NCBI RefSeq assembly: GCF_000735135.1
Contig: NZ_JPLZ01000007.1
Span: forward strand, 186,001-250,000
Length of the DNA stretch: 64,000 bases
Reading direction: 5' to 3'
From: Chryseobacterium sp. FH1
GTDB taxonomy: Bacteria; Bacteroidota; Bacteroidia; Flavobacteriales; Weeksellaceae
The notes under the pieces are model-generated. The model was given only the letters and a program-made list of their open reading frames with translations, had not been told where the DNA came from and ran no database searches. The translations under genes and the position numbers were made by a program. Below, piece after piece: positions 51,359 to 61,265 of the stretch (positions within the stretch are counted from its first letter, which is position 1; every line of letters starts with the position of its first letter).

Positions 51359-52564
51359 ATGAAAATCCTGCACACCGCCGATTGGCATCTCGGTAAACGC
51401 CTAGAAAATTTTTCCCGTTTGGAAGAACAAAAACTTGTAATGAACGAGTTGGTGGAGATTGCTGATGCCGAGGATGTGGATTTAGTTCTTGTTGCAGGCG
51501 ATTTGTTTGATAATTTCAATCCGTCGACGGAAGCTATGGAATTATTTTATAGGACTTTGAAACAACTTTCCAAAAATGGAAAACGTCCCGTCGTTGCCAT
51601 TGCAGGAAACCACGATTCGCCAGATAGAATTGATGCGCCAAATCCGTTGGCAAAAGAGTGTGGAATCATTTTGATTGGTCATCCTAACGCAGAAATTAAG
51701 ATTTTCGAACTGGAGCATTTTAAAATTATCAATACCGATAAAGGATTCATCGAACTCAAATTAAATCAATTCGATTATCCGATAAGAATTATTCACACAG
51801 CTTATGCCAACGAAATTCGTTTGAAGGAATATCTTGGTGAAGACAACAAAGAGGTCGCACTCAGCAATTCTTTGCAAAATACGTGGCAGAATCTAGCTGA
51901 TACTTATTGCGATGAGAACGGAATTAATGTGCTGATGGCTCATCTTTATATGATGAAGAGAGGTGCTGAAAAACCTGAAGAACCAGAAGGCGAAAAACCA
52001 ATTATGATTGGAAATGCCGACTTGCTTTATACGGAAATTATTCCATCTCAAATCCAATACACAGCTTTGGGACATCTCCATAACTTCCGGAATATCGGGA
52101 CTTTGGAGAAGCCAGTTGTTTATTCGTCTTCGTCTCTTTGCTATAGTTTTAGTGAAGCTGGGCAGAAAAAATCTGTCAATATCATTGATTTGAAACCTTC
52201 CGAAAATCCTCAAACCAAAACCGTCGAAATCAAAAGTGGAAAACCGCTTTTCCGGAAAACCTTTGATAATATTGAAAATACAATTTCCTGGTTGCAAGAC
52301 AATCCTGACACTTTGGTAGAATTGACTTTAGAAAGCGACACTTTTCTAAAAGCTGAAGATAGAAAGTTGCTTTATCAAACCCATCACGGCATTATTCATC
52401 TCATTCCGAAACTAAAATATGACATCATCGATTCTAATGAAACGGATAAAAGCATCAATCTGAATCAGGACATTCAGGATTTGTTCAAAGATTACTTCAA
52501 ATCGAAAAATCAAAATCAGGAACCGAATGACGAACTGATGAATATTTTCAAGGAATTGATTTAA
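51359..52564 (+). CDS. sbcD: Exonuclease SbcCD subunit D
   Basis: SbcD is the Mre11-type nuclease that, with SbcC, opens DNA hairpins and processes blocked ends. The 401-residue protein shows all phosphoesterase motifs: HTADWHLGKRLENFSR, AGDLFDNFNPS, IAGNHDSPDR, MAHLYMM and ALGHLHNFR. A C-terminal capping domain follows. sbcC starts 62 bp downstream, so they form an operon. Confidence 0.95.
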   Translation: MKILHTADWHLGKRLENFSRLEEQKLVMNELVEIADAEDVDLVLVAGDLFDNFNPSTEAMELFYRTLKQLSKNGKRPVVAIAGNHDSPDRIDAPNPLAKECGIILIGHPNAEIKIFELEHFKIINTDKGFIELKLNQFDYPIRIIHTAYANEIRLKEYLGEDNKEVALSNSLQNTWQNLADTYCDENGINVLMAHLYMMKRGAEKPEEPEGEKPIMIGNADLLYTEIIPSQIQYTALGHLHNFRNIGTLEKPVVYSSSSLCYSFSEAGQKKSVNIIDLKPSENPQTKTVEIKSGKPLFRKTFDNIENTISWLQDNPDTLVELTLESDTFLKAEDRKLLYQTHHGIIHLIPKLKYDIIDSNETDKSINLNQDIQDLFKDYFKSKNQNQEPNDELMNIFKELI

Positions 52565-52626
52565 AGAAAGATAAAATTTAAAGACTCAAAAATCAATCAA
52601 CCAGCAACTATCAACCAACGACCAAA

Positions 52627-55600
52627 ATGCTTCCAATAAAACTCACAATAGAAGGGCTTTATTCCTATCAAACCAGACAAACGATTGACTTTTCGGAACT
52701 GACTCAAGCTGGCTTGTTCGGGATTTTTGGAGCCGTTGGTTCTGGGAAATCCTCAATTTTGGAGGCTGTCAGTTTTGCACTTTATGGTGAAACTGAAAGG
52801 ATGAACAGCAAGGATAGTCGTGCTTACAATATGATGAATCTCCGTAGCAATCGGTCTTTCATCGAGTTTGATTTTCAGAATTATGAGAATAGAACTTTTC
52901 GCGCTGTTCGTGAGTTTCGGAGAAATGCAAAACGTTTTGATGATGTAAAGGTTTACAATACTTGCTTTTATGAAGAGAAAAATGGTGAATGGATTCCACT
53001 GGAACATACGAATGCGTCTGAAATTCTGGGTTTGAGTTATGAGAATTTCAAGCGGACGATTATTATTCCGCAAGGTCAGTTCAAGGAGTTTCTGGAATTG
53101 GGAGCCAAAGACCGAACGCAAATGATGAAGGAAATCTTCGGACTTCACAAATACGATTTGCAGGATAAAGTTTCTACGAAAGTTTCCGAAACCAAATATG
53201 AATTGGCGGAACTCGAAGGGAAATTGGGAACTTTTGAGGAAGTTTCTGAAGAGATTATCAATCAAAAAAGCGAGGAACTGAATCTTTCTAAAATTAATTT
53301 TGGTAAGGAAAAAGAAGTTCATAATCAACTTGAAGTAAATTTTCAGAAACTCAAAAATCTGAAAACTGATTTTGATAATCTAAAAATAAAAGAAGCCGAA
53401 TTTGTCATTAAAGAAATAGAAAATGAAAAATTCCAGAAGCTTGAACAGCAATTGGAAGTTTTTGAAACTGCGGAAAGAAACTTCAAATCTTTGTTGACGG
53501 AAAAGAAGCGTTTGTCTTCTGAAATCAATCAAAATTTGAAGACTCAAGAATCAACTAAGATAGAATTTGATGTGCTTGCTGAAACTTTAAATCAATTGAA
53601 ACAGAATATTTCGGCATTAGAAAATGATTTCAATCAACTGGAAAACAGCAAACAAAAAGCGGTTGATTTGTTGAATGTTTCCAAGATTTTGGATTTCGAA
53701 ACTCAGAAAAATCTGTTGTTGGAAAGAATTGAAAAAGGTGAAAAAACCATATCAGATTCGAAGAAAAAGGAAATTGAGATTCAAAAAATTATAGATGTTG
53801 AATCCAAATCGATTTCGGATTTGAAGTTGAAGAAAACGGATACTAAAATTCTTATGGAAGTTGAAAACTGGTTTCAAATCAGGAAAAACTACCAAACCGA
53901 ATGGTCTAATTTTCAAAAAAACATTCTTTCGAAATCTGAGGAAATTGCGAAACAGCAAATCTTACTGAATGAATTTCCCGAAAACTGGAAGGAAGAATTC
54001 TCTTCCAAACATCTTGTTTTGAATGAGAAAAAACTGAATCATCAGAATCAGAAAAGTCATTTAGAGTTATCTCAAAAACTGTCAGAATTTGCTCAGAACA
54101 TCGAAGACGGAAAACCTTGTCCGCTTTGTGGGTCACTGGAACATCCAGAGATTTTGATCTCAGAAAATGTTACGGAATCATTGAGGACTTTGGAGGCTGA
54201 ACTTCTGAATATTGAAGAATTAATTGAGAAAATCAAAAGAGACGAAAAGCAGATTGAGAAAATTCTGGAACTGAAACAGCTTTTGGAAAATCAGAAAATT
54301 GAATTGGAAAATCAAAAATCAGAATCTGATAAAAAATCAAAATTACATTCTGAACAATTTATTTGGAATCAATTTGATAAAGAAGATGATACTCAATTTT
54401 CTACTCAAAAAACCGAAGCTTTTGTATTGGAACAGAAAATTTCTTCAGCAGAGAAATTGCTTGATGAACATCGAAGAGCACTAGAAAATCAACAAAAAGA
54501 AACCAAACGTTTTGAAGAGGCGATTGTTGATTTTAAAAATAAAAAAATCAGTCTGGAAACTTCTATTTCAGATTTAAAGCAAAGTTTGAAAGTTCTCGAT
54601 TTTAGAGATTTTGAAACCGCAAATTCGGCAGACATCAAGATTGAATCTGAGAATTTGTCTATCAAAAATACTTCGGTCGAAAATCAATATAAACAATTTC
54701 AAAAAGATTTGTTGGAGACAACCCCGAAAGTTGCTTCTAAGGAAACATTGCTTGCTCAAATTTCAAAACAAATTGACGAGCTTCAAAAATCTGAAAAAGA
54801 AAATATTGAAAATATTGAATCTATTTTAGCGAAATCCTCATTCACAAACTTTGAAGAAGTCGAGACGATTTTATCTCAAGATTTTGATATTCAAACGTCG
54901 CGAAAAGAAATTCAGGATTTTAAAATCAGTTTTAATACGCTGAAAGAAATCATTAATTCTTTAAAGTTGAAATTAAGAGAGTCCAATTTCGAAGAATCAG
55001 AATTCGTGGCAAAGGAGAATGATTTTTTAGTTTCTCAGGAAAATATTTCTCAATTACAAAAGCAATTGACAATTATCGAAAAACAACTTTCGGATTTGCA
55101 GAAAAGTTTTGAAACCAAGAAAGAATTGATTCTCGAGCAAAATAAATTGTCACTAAGAAAAGCGAATCTTGATACACTTTCTAATCTTTTCAAAGGTGCT
55201 GGATTTGTGCAATATGTTTCGTCGATTTACCTGAAACAACTTTGTGATAACGCGAATATCAGATTCCATAGAATGACTAGAAATCAACTCAGTTTGCAAG
55301 TCAATGACAAGAATGAATTTGAAATCATTGATTATCTGAACGAAGGAAAAACGCGAAGTGTAAAAACTTTATCAGGCGGACAAAGTTTCCAGGTTTCGCT
55401 AAGTTTGGCGTTGGCTTTGGCGGAAAGTATGCAATCGCAGGCGAAATCGGATAGGAACTTTTTCTTTATTGATGAAGGTTTCGGAACGCAAGACCCGGAA
55501 TCTGTGAATTTGGTCTTTGAAACATTGATGAATCTTCAGAAAGAAAATCGAATCGTCGGAATTATTTCACACGTTGAAGAATTGAAGGAGAAAATCCCAA

Positions 55601-55662
55601 TTTCGCTGAACATTACTAAAGATGAAGAAACTGGAAGTAAGATTGAAATGATTCTGAGTTAA
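52627..55662 (+). CDS. sbcC: Exonuclease SbcCD subunit C (Rad50-like ATPase)
   Basis: SbcC is a Rad50-type SMC-like ATPase. The 1011-residue protein has the N-terminal Walker A GAVGSGKSS, a long coiled coil, and the zinc hook CPLCGSLEHP near residue 498. The C-terminal ABC signature TLSGGQSFQVSLSLALALAE and Walker B FFFIDEGFGTQDPESV complete the split ATPase head. The length is close to E. coli SbcC (1048). Its stop codon overlaps by 4 bp the end of the convergent UPF0104 gene. Confidence 0.96.
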   Translation: MLPIKLTIEGLYSYQTRQTIDFSELTQAGLFGIFGAVGSGKSSILEAVSFALYGETERMNSKDSRAYNMMNLRSNRSFIEFDFQNYENRTFRAVREFRRNAKRFDDVKVYNTCFYEEKNGEWIPLEHTNASEILGLSYENFKRTIIIPQGQFKEFLELGAKDRTQMMKEIFGLHKYDLQDKVSTKVSETKYELAELEGKLGTFEEVSEEIINQKSEELNLSKINFGKEKEVHNQLEVNFQKLKNLKTDFDNLKIKEAEFVIKEIENEKFQKLEQQLEVFETAERNFKSLLTEKKRLSSEINQNLKTQESTKIEFDVLAETLNQLKQNISALENDFNQLENSKQKAVDLLNVSKILDFETQKNLLLERIEKGEKTISDSKKKEIEIQKIIDVESKSISDLKLKKTDTKILMEVENWFQIRKNYQTEWSNFQKNILSKSEEIAKQQILLNEFPENWKEEFSSKHLVLNEKKLNHQNQKSHLELSQKLSEFAQNIEDGKPCPLCGSLEHPEILISENVTESLRTLEAELLNIEELIEKIKRDEKQIEKILELKQLLENQKIELENQKSESDKKSKLHSEQFIWNQFDKEDDTQFSTQKTEAFVLEQKISSAEKLLDEHRRALENQQKETKRFEEAIVDFKNKKISLETSISDLKQSLKVLDFRDFETANSADIKIESENLSIKNTSVENQYKQFQKDLLETTPKVASKETLLAQISKQIDELQKSEKENIENIESILAKSSFTNFEEVETILSQDFDIQTSRKEIQDFKISFNTLKEIINSLKLKLRESNFEESEFVAKENDFLVSQENISQLQKQLTIIEKQLSDLQKSFETKKELILEQNKLSLRKANLDTLSNLFKGAGFVQYVSSIYLKQLCDNANIRFHRMTRNQLSLQVNDKNEFEIIDYLNEGKTRSVKTLSGGQSFQVSLSLALALAESMQSQAKSDRNFFFIDEGFGTQDPESVNLVFETLMNLQKENRIVGIISHVEELKEKIPISLNITKDEETGSKIEMILS

Positions 55663-56711
55663 AGCTTCCTATTCTTCGCCAACATCGGAATCGAAATCAA
55701 GCCCATTACAAGCATAATGATGATTTGCAAAGGCAATGTGATGAAAGAGTAGGCGAGTCCCAATTCTCCGCCTTCTACAGCGTCTTTTCCCATCGAAATG
55801 AATAAAGCTGTGAACCCGAATTTCATAGCTAGATTAAAAGCACCAATTCCGCCACTTGCTGGGATTATCATTCCCAAAGTACCAACGACCAAGATGAAAC
55901 AACCGTCTGCTGGTGAAAAATTGGAAGTTTCCGGCAATGCAAAGCAAACCAAATAAGAAGCGAAGAAATAGCAAATCCAAATTCCTGCCGTGTAAAGGAT
56001 GAATTTTCCTTTTTGTTTTAAGGTCAAAATAGATTTTAAACCTTCAAAAACCCCTTTAGCAAAATCGATTAATTTATCTTTTTTATATATGAATAAATAG
56101 GATAGGACTGCGATTACAATAATTCCAATAGCAATTTTTGAAAAGAAATAAAATTGTTCTAAATCAGTAATTCCAATTTTTAGCAAAGATTGCTCAAACC
56201 AATTTAATTCTTTTTTTTCTACAGCTTTTTGTTGAGTCGCCGCTTTGTAGAAAGCCAAGAGCGCATCATATTTGAAAATCAAAGTCAATAATGCGAAGAT
56301 TCCCATACAAACCAAGTCGACAACTCGTTCCAAAATAATCGTTCCAAAAGACTTGTCAACCGGAACTTTTTCTACGCCGTAAAGTGCGGTTGAACGGGCA
56401 ACTTCACCACTTCTTGGAATAGTAAGATTCATCAAATAACCGAAGGAAAGTGACCAAAGTGAGTTCGAATTGGAAATCTTATGACCCATTGGTTCCAACA
56501 AAAGATTCCATCGGATGGCTCTGAACCAATAAGCGGAGATTCCAAAAAATCCTGCAAACGCTACCCAAATGTAATTGGCTTTTTGCAGTGAAACTTTGAT
56601 TTTGTCAAAGTCCAATCCTTTGAGAGCAAGCCATAGAAATAATCCTGCAATCGCAATCGAAATTAAAACTGTCAGAATTTTTTTGAGTAATGATGGCTTC
56701 TTTTCTTCCAA
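55659..56711 (-). CDS. Lysylphosphatidylglycerol synthase-type (UPF0104) membrane protein
   Basis: This 350-residue integral protein has about eight membrane helices and the signature motifs WFRAIRWNLLLEPMG and MNLTIPRSGEVARSTALYGV seen in UPF0104/AglD-like proteins, and GGIGAFNLAMKFG near the C-terminus. Related proteins include the membrane domain of MprF. No synthase domain is attached, so it is probably a flippase-like or lipid transport component. It lies 12 bp after panD in a two-gene unit. Confidence 0.88.
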   Translation of the reverse strand: MEEKKPSLLKKILTVLISIAIAGLFLWLALKGLDFDKIKVSLQKANYIWVAFAGFFGISAYWFRAIRWNLLLEPMGHKISNSNSLWSLSFGYLMNLTIPRSGEVARSTALYGVEKVPVDKSFGTIILERVVDLVCMGIFALLTLIFKYDALLAFYKAATQQKAVEKKELNWFEQSLLKIGITDLEQFYFFSKIAIGIIVIAVLSYLFIYKKDKLIDFAKGVFEGLKSILTLKQKGKFILYTAGIWICYFFASYLVCFALPETSNFSPADGCFILVVGTLGMIIPASGGIGAFNLAMKFGFTALFISMGKDAVEGGELGLAYSFITLPLQIIIMLVMGLISIPMLAKNRKL

Positions 56712-56723
56712 TGTGATTAGGAA

Positions 56724-57074
56724 TTATGTGAGGAGATTGGTCGCTTCGTCTGGGAAAACAATTTTTGGCTGGAAATCTTTAGCTTCCTCAGGACTCATCT
56801 GCGCATAAGCGATGATGATGATGATATCGCCTTTCTGTACTTTTCGGGCCGCAGGACCATTGAGGCATATTTCGCCAGATTTTCTCTTCCCTTTGATAAC
56901 GTAGGTGTCAAAACGTTCGCCGTTGTTGACGTTTACGATATAGACTCTCTCACCAACGATCAAGCCGGCCGCTTCTATAAGGTCTTCGTCAATAGTGATG
57001 CTTCCAATATAATCAAGGTCTGATGCAGTGACACGAACCCTATGGATTTTCGATTTAAAAACTTCGATAAACAT
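56724..57074 (-). CDS. panD: Aspartate 1-decarboxylase precursor
   Basis: PanD decarboxylates aspartate to beta-alanine for pantothenate and coenzyme A. The 116-residue proenzyme self-cleaves at Gly24-Ser25, and the sequence [20 protein letters not shown] places Ser25 exactly. The fold matches E. coli PanD (126 residues). The UPF0104 gene follows in the same direction. Confidence 0.96.
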   Translation of the reverse strand: MFIEVFKSKIHRVRVTASDLDYIGSITIDEDLIEAAGLIVGERVYIVNVNNGERFDTYVIKGKRKSGEICLNGPAARKVQKGDIIIIIAYAQMSPEEAKDFQPKIVFPDEATNLLT

Positions 57075-57433
57075 ATATGCAAATTTACGCTAAATAATAA
57101 AATTGAGAAAGAAGATTTTGCGATTACTCTTAAATGGCACTATTTTTCTATTGGCTGATGCATTGTAGATACTTTTAAAATTGATATTCGTTTTTATGAA
57201 TTTATGAATATGATAATATTTTATTGTTACTCATTATTATTGTTGATGAATAAAGATAATTTATTAAAAATGATATTTAATAAAGCGAGTGTTTTCGTCA
57301 AAATTCGATTTGCCGAAAACGCATTGTTTTAAAAAAAAAGATACATACTTCACTAATTTTTATAAAAATATTTGCACGATATGAAAATTGTCTTATATTT
57401 GCTATAACAACATAACTTTAATTAATAAATATT
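57075..57433. other. Long intergenic region carrying the HU promoter
   Basis: The 359 bp between the divergent panD and HU genes are AT-rich and contain no convincing ORF. The HU promoter at 57371-57401 is the only element I can support. An inverted pairing around CGTCAAAATTCGATTTGCCG is not convincing. Confidence 0.6.
57371..57401 (+). promoter_or_regulatory. Consensus promoter of the second HU gene
   Basis: TTTG at 57371-57374 and TATATTTG at 57394-57401 are separated by exactly 19 nt, a textbook Bacteroidota vegetative promoter 33 bp before the start codon. Confidence 0.8.
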
Positions 57434-57733
57434 ATGAACAAGTCTGAATTAATCGACGCTATCGCGAAGGATGCAGAAATCACAAAAGCTGCTGCTAAAA
57501 AAGCTTTGGAATCTTTTGTTGCTAACGTAACAGAAACACTTAAGAAAAAAGATGGTAAAGTATCTCTAGTTGGATTCGGTACTTTCTCAGTATCTGAAAG
57601 AGCCGCAAGACAAGGTATCAACCCTGCAACTAAAAAACCAATTCAAATTGAAGCAAAAACAGTTGCGAAATTCAAAGCTGGTGCTGATTTGGCTACTGCG
57701 GTTGCTGGTCCTGCTACAGGTAAGAAAAAATAA
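57434..57733 (+). CDS. HU-family DNA-binding protein
   Basis: The 99-residue protein is the more canonical HU of the two in this window: MNKSELIDAIAKDAEITKAA, VSLVGFGTFSVSERAARQGI, NPATKKPIQIEAKTVAKFKA. It should bend DNA non-specifically and contribute to nucleoid structure. It has a consensus promoter and its own terminator, fitting high expression. Confidence 0.96.
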   Translation: MNKSELIDAIAKDAEITKAAAKKALESFVANVTETLKKKDGKVSLVGFGTFSVSERAARQGINPATKKPIQIEAKTVAKFKAGADLATAVAGPATGKKK

Positions 57734-57754
57734 TTTATTTGAATTTATTCAAAT

Positions 57755-57782
57755 AAAAAAACCGTCTGAGGACGGTTTTTTT
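57755..57782. terminator. Terminator shared by HU and ribA operon
   Basis: AAAAAAACCGTC and GACGGTTTTTTT form a perfect 12-bp stem with a 4-nt loop between convergent transcripts. Confidence 0.9.
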
Positions 57783-57792
57783 ATTTTTATGA

Positions 57793-58389
57793 TTAAGGAT
57801 TTTCATCATCCAAAAGATGTCCGAAGAAGTCTTTCTTTGTTTTGAGATAAGACGCACTGGATAAGTTAGACTTGATTTGCAATGGTATTCTAGAATTGAA
57901 ATTAATATCGCTGTCTTGGATAATCTTGATTTTTTCAGGATTATTTGTCATCAGATTGACTGATTTCACCCCCAGTGTTTTCAAAATTTCTATCGCAATA
58001 TCAAAATTACGGTCATCCGCAGGCAATCCTAATTCAAGATTTGCTTGAACTGTATCAAATCCTTTTTCCTGCAATGCGTAAGCTTTCAGTTTATTGATTA
58101 TTCCTATATTTCTACCTTCTTGCCTTAGGTATATTATCATTCCGCCATTCTCCTGCATATATTGCATAGCCGAATTCAACTGTTGTCCACATTCGCACTT
58201 TTGAGAATGAAAGACTTCACCGGTAATACATTCTGAATGGATTCTAACATTGATAGGTTTTTCCAAATCTGTATCTTTAGCAATCAGAGCCATATGAGGC
58301 ATCCAATCTTTCTCATTCTCAGAAAAAGCCATCATTCTGAATTCCCCAAAATCTGTGGGAACATTCGATTCTGCTTGTAGTTGTAACAT
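57793..58389 (-). CDS. ribA: GTP cyclohydrolase II
   Basis: RibA opens GTP to start riboflavin synthesis. The 198-residue stand-alone enzyme has the zinc motif CITGEVFHSQKCECG (C-x10-C-x-C), the catalytic region YLRQEGRNIG, and NNPEKIKI near the C-terminus. The absence of a fused RibB domain distinguishes it from bifunctional RibBA. It is the last gene of a six-gene leftward unit. Confidence 0.95.
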   Translation of the reverse strand: MLQLQAESNVPTDFGEFRMMAFSENEKDWMPHMALIAKDTDLEKPINVRIHSECITGEVFHSQKCECGQQLNSAMQYMQENGGMIIYLRQEGRNIGIINKLKAYALQEKGFDTVQANLELGLPADDRNFDIAIEILKTLGVKSVNLMTNNPEKIKIIQDSDINFNSRIPLQIKSNLSSASYLKTKKDFFGHLLDDENP

Positions 58390-58407
58390 TAAAAATAACG
58401 GTGAGTT

Positions 58408-58869
58408 TTAGTTGGAAGACATAGATGTTGTCTCCATATTTTTACTTTGAGTTGCTTCCAGAAGATTCATGTTGGTTTTTATTTTCACCATGTATCTGTT
58501 GAGAACTTCGTCATCTTCCTTCATCATAAATTTTCTAAGCTTCTGAATCTTCTTATAATTTTTTTCAAAGTCGTTCAAGGATCTACTCTTTGAAGACTGG
58601 TTGAAGTCTCGTACAGAAGTTAAATAATCGGTGAGCGAGTTCTTCAAAGAAGTCACTTCTCTATTGACAGCATCATTCCTGAATTTTGGAAATGTTGACA
58701 CCAAATTTGAGATAGAGGAAGCATAAACAATAGCTTCTGGCGTAAGGTAAGAATAGGGATCTGAATATAATTCAGAATGAACTTGTTCCGAAGTTGCTGA
58801 GTTTGTAGAACAAGAAATTATAAATGATGACACAGCTACTGCTGACAAAAGCTTAATAAAAGGTTTCAT
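58408..58869 (-). CDS. Small lipoprotein of unknown function
   Basis: The 153-residue protein has a signal with the lipobox IISC at residue 20 (MKPFIKLLSAVAVSSFIISC). The mature part is helical, with several Ser/Lys/Leu-rich heptads. No family is recognised. It overlaps the end of the DUF4254 gene by 4 bp (ATGA), so translation is probably coupled. Confidence 0.78.
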   Translation of the reverse strand: MKPFIKLLSAVAVSSFIISCSTNSATSEQVHSELYSDPYSYLTPEAIVYASSISNLVSTFPKFRNDAVNREVTSLKNSLTDYLTSVRDFNQSSKSRSLNDFEKNYKKIQKLRKFMMKEDDEVLNRYMVKIKTNMNLLEATQSKNMETTSMSSN

Positions 58870-59480
58870 TTTTTCTGTATTTTTTGATACAGGATTGGAT
58901 TAAGACTTTCATCATTATACATTTTCATCTGTTTGTAAAGTTTCATCTTAACTTTACCGTTTTCGATATCAGAGAGCAACTGGTCTATGGCTGTAGAAAG
59001 ATCTTTTTTCTGTTCCAAAAGTACATTCAACTTTTGTGTACACTGTAATTTATGTTCTTCCGAAGCATCTTCACGAGAAGCTTCGATAGACATGTGGTAT
59101 ATTTTTAAAGATAAGATGGAAAATCTATCTATGCACCAAGCCGGAGTTTCGCTGTTTATCCTAGCATCAGGATCAGGAGTAATATTCTCGAAGTTTTTGT
59201 AAAACCAAAAATCAATCTGTTCTACCAGATCTGTCCTTTTTTGGTTCAATTTATCTATTCTTCTTTTTATTTTAAGAGCTTCTGACGGATCGATATCTTC
59301 TTCACGAATAATATCTTCCAAATGCCATTGTACGGTATCAATCCAGTTCTTTGAATACAAAATCCATTCCAAACTATTGACTTGGAATGGGTTAGTCTCT
59401 TGTGAATTGACATCGTCACTAATATGATAATCTTCAACCGATTGATTGAAGATTTCCCATGCTGTTTTCGTTAAACTCAT
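58866..59480 (-). CDS. DUF4254 protein
   Basis: The 204-residue protein is a match to DUF4254, all-helical, with EWILYSKNWIDTVQWHLEDI near residues 38-57, KIKRRIDKLNQKRTDLVEQI and TPAWCIDRFSILSLKIYHMS. The family is common in Bacteroidota, often close to glycosyltransferase or LPS genes. Function unknown. It lies 9 bp after tatA and overlaps the next gene by 4 bp. Confidence 0.88.
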   Translation of the reverse strand: MSLTKTAWEIFNQSVEDYHISDDVNSQETNPFQVNSLEWILYSKNWIDTVQWHLEDIIREEDIDPSEALKIKRRIDKLNQKRTDLVEQIDFWFYKNFENITPDPDARINSETPAWCIDRFSILSLKIYHMSIEASREDASEEHKLQCTQKLNVLLEQKKDLSTAIDQLLSDIENGKVKMKLYKQMKMYNDESLNPILYQKIQKK

Positions 59481-59489
59481 TAATGATAC

Positions 59490-59699
59490 TTATATATTAG
59501 GAGAAGGATCATTATTTGGAGAAGATGGATCTTTCTTCTTGTCATCTTCTTTCACAGCATCTTTAAACTCTTTTACACCAGAGCCTAAACCTTTCATTAA
59601 TTCAGGGATTTTTTTACCTCCAAACAACAAAAGGACAATCAAGGCAACTATTAAGATGTGTTGCCAAGAAATACTTAATATAACGGTGGATATTATCAT
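59490..59699 (-). CDS. tatA: Sec-independent translocase protein TatA/E
   Basis: The 69-residue protein has the typical N-terminal membrane helix [17 protein letters not shown], then an amphipathic helix ([20 protein letters not shown]), then an acidic-Pro tail. TatA oligomers form the twin-arginine export pore. TatC is not in the window. It is the third gene of the leftward unit. Confidence 0.93.
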   Translation of the reverse strand: MIISTVILSISWQHILIVALIVLLLFGGKKIPELMKGLGSGVKEFKDAVKEDDKKKDPSSPNNDPSPNI

Positions 59700-59729
59700 C
59701 TTGATTTTTTTACAAAGTTAAATTATTTT

Positions 59730-61265
59730 TTAATACGAAACCCAACTCAAAGGATCTACAGGATTTTCACCATTCCAAATTTGGAAATCCAATGTGATAG
59801 ACTCATCAAAATCACTGCCAACTTCTCCGAGAAGTGTGCCAGCAGAAACTTGTTGGTTAGGTTTTACCAATGTGTTAGCCAAGTTTGAATAGACTGTAAA
59901 ATAATTTCCATGTTTCACAACTACAGAATAGCTTCCACTGATTTGTAATACCTTCGAAACAACGCCAGGGAAAACGCATCTTGCTTTGGCTCCTTTTGAA
60001 ACAGCGATTTTAATTCCAATATTTTCCTCAACTATATTTTTGAAAACTGGATGTGGTTGCCTTCCAAAACGGTGCGTCACAGTTCCTCTGTCTACAGGGA
60101 AGCTCATTCTCCCTCTGTTTTCTGCAAAATTACTCCCTACAACAGGACCTAGATCGTAATTTTTCATTACTTTCTTCTCAGCGGCATCCTTTGCGTCGTC
60201 ATTCTTTTTGTTAATAGCAACTTCATTCGCTTTTGCTTCTGCCAATTTATCACTCGCCGCTTTTGCTCTTATTGCTGCATCTCTACTTGCTCTTTCCGCT
60301 GCCTCTTTTCTTTCGATAGTTTTGTTGGTCTCGGCCAATTTTCGTTCTTCTTCTGCACGTTTGTTGGCAAGGTCGCTAGCTCTTTTAGATTCTAACTCTG
60401 CTTTTTTTCTTTCGGCTTCCGCAGCGGCAATTTTTGCTCTGTTTTCAGCTTCTATTCTATCTTTTTCTCTTTTCGCAGCAATGTCTGCCAATCTTTTTCT
60501 TTCAGCTTCGGCTTTTCGCTCTGCTTCTTCTTTGGCTTTGGCAAGTCTGATTTCCTCAGCAATGATATTTCTGATTTGACGTTCCAAATCCTTCGATTGC
60601 GTTTGCTTTTGTCTAAGTTCTGCAGTTAATTTAGTTTCGTTCTTTTTGAACTCATCCAAAAGGACTTGCTTTTGTTTTTTCTCAGCTTCTATTGTGGAAA
60701 GGTCTTTTTTCTGAGAAAGTAGAAGATTGTCTTTATCAGAAACATATTTTTTCTTCAGCGCGATATTCTTCTTAATTTCAGTTGCTTTGTTGGAGATTTC
60801 AGTTGCCTTTTTATCCTGATATTCAGAATATCTTTTCAAATATTCTACTCTGTTGAGTGCTTCACCAATATTTTTAGAAGATAGGATAAATGTTACTTTA
60901 TTCTGAACACCTTTTGTTTTGTAGGCTTTTACAAGAATTTCCGAATAGTTCTTCCTTAAAACAGCAAGTTCACGATTGTTTTTATTGATTTCTAATTGAC
61001 GTTTATAAATATCATCTTCAATAAATCTTTTTTCCTTCTGAGTATTGTTGTAGACTTTCTCACGAAGTGCCAATTTTTGGTTGACAGCGTTGAGATAAGC
61101 AATAGAAAGTTTGGATTCTTGTTTTGTTTGATTCAAAGTAGCGTTGAGGGAAGAGATTTGTTTCTTCAAATCGGCATTTTGCTTTTGCAATTGCTCTTTA
61201 TCTTTTTGTCCAAATGCGCTTCCGAAAAGGATAATACTTATAAAAAAACTTAATTTCTTAATCAT
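59730..61265 (-). CDS. EnvC-like murein hydrolase activator with degenerate LytM domain
   Basis: The 511-residue protein has a signal peptide (MIKKLSFFISIILFGSAFG), a long coiled coil (residues 22-220) and an Ala/Glu/Lys/Arg-rich coiled segment (230-370), then a C-terminal M23/LytM domain. The domain lacks the metal ligands of active M23 peptidases: NIGIKIAVS stands where HxGxDI would be and LDFQIWN where HLHFE would be. Such degenerate LytM proteins activate amidases during cell division (EnvC, NlpD). It overlaps the DUF4292 stop by 4 bp. Confidence 0.9.
   Translation of the reverse strand: MIKKLSFFISIILFGSAFGQKDKEQLQKQNADLKKQISSLNATLNQTKQESKLSIAYLNAVNQKLALREKVYNNTQKEKRFIEDDIYKRQLEINKNNRELAVLRKNYSEILVKAYKTKGVQNKVTFILSSKNIGEALNRVEYLKRYSEYQDKKATEISNKATEIKKNIALKKKYVSDKDNLLLSQKKDLSTIEAEKKQKQVLLDEFKKNETKLTAELRQKQTQSKDLERQIRNIIAEEIRLAKAKEEAERKAEAERKRLADIAAKREKDRIEAENRAKIAAAEAERKKAELESKRASDLANKRAEEERKLAETNKTIERKEAAERASRDAAIRAKAASDKLAEAKANEVAINKKNDDAKDAAEKKVMKNYDLGPVVGSNFAENRGRMSFPVDRGTVTHRFGRQPHPVFKNIVEENIGIKIAVSKGAKARCVFPGVVSKVLQISGSYSVVVKHGNYFTVYSNLANTLVKPNQQVSAGTLLGEVGSDFDESITLDFQIWNGENPVDPLSWVSY

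Noticed and set aside
60208-60579. Repeated Ala/Ser/Leu-rich frame, at first sight a tandem repeat or array
   Set aside because: It is the complement of the Ala/Glu/Lys/Arg coiled coil in the EnvC-like gene, not an independent repeat and not CRISPR.
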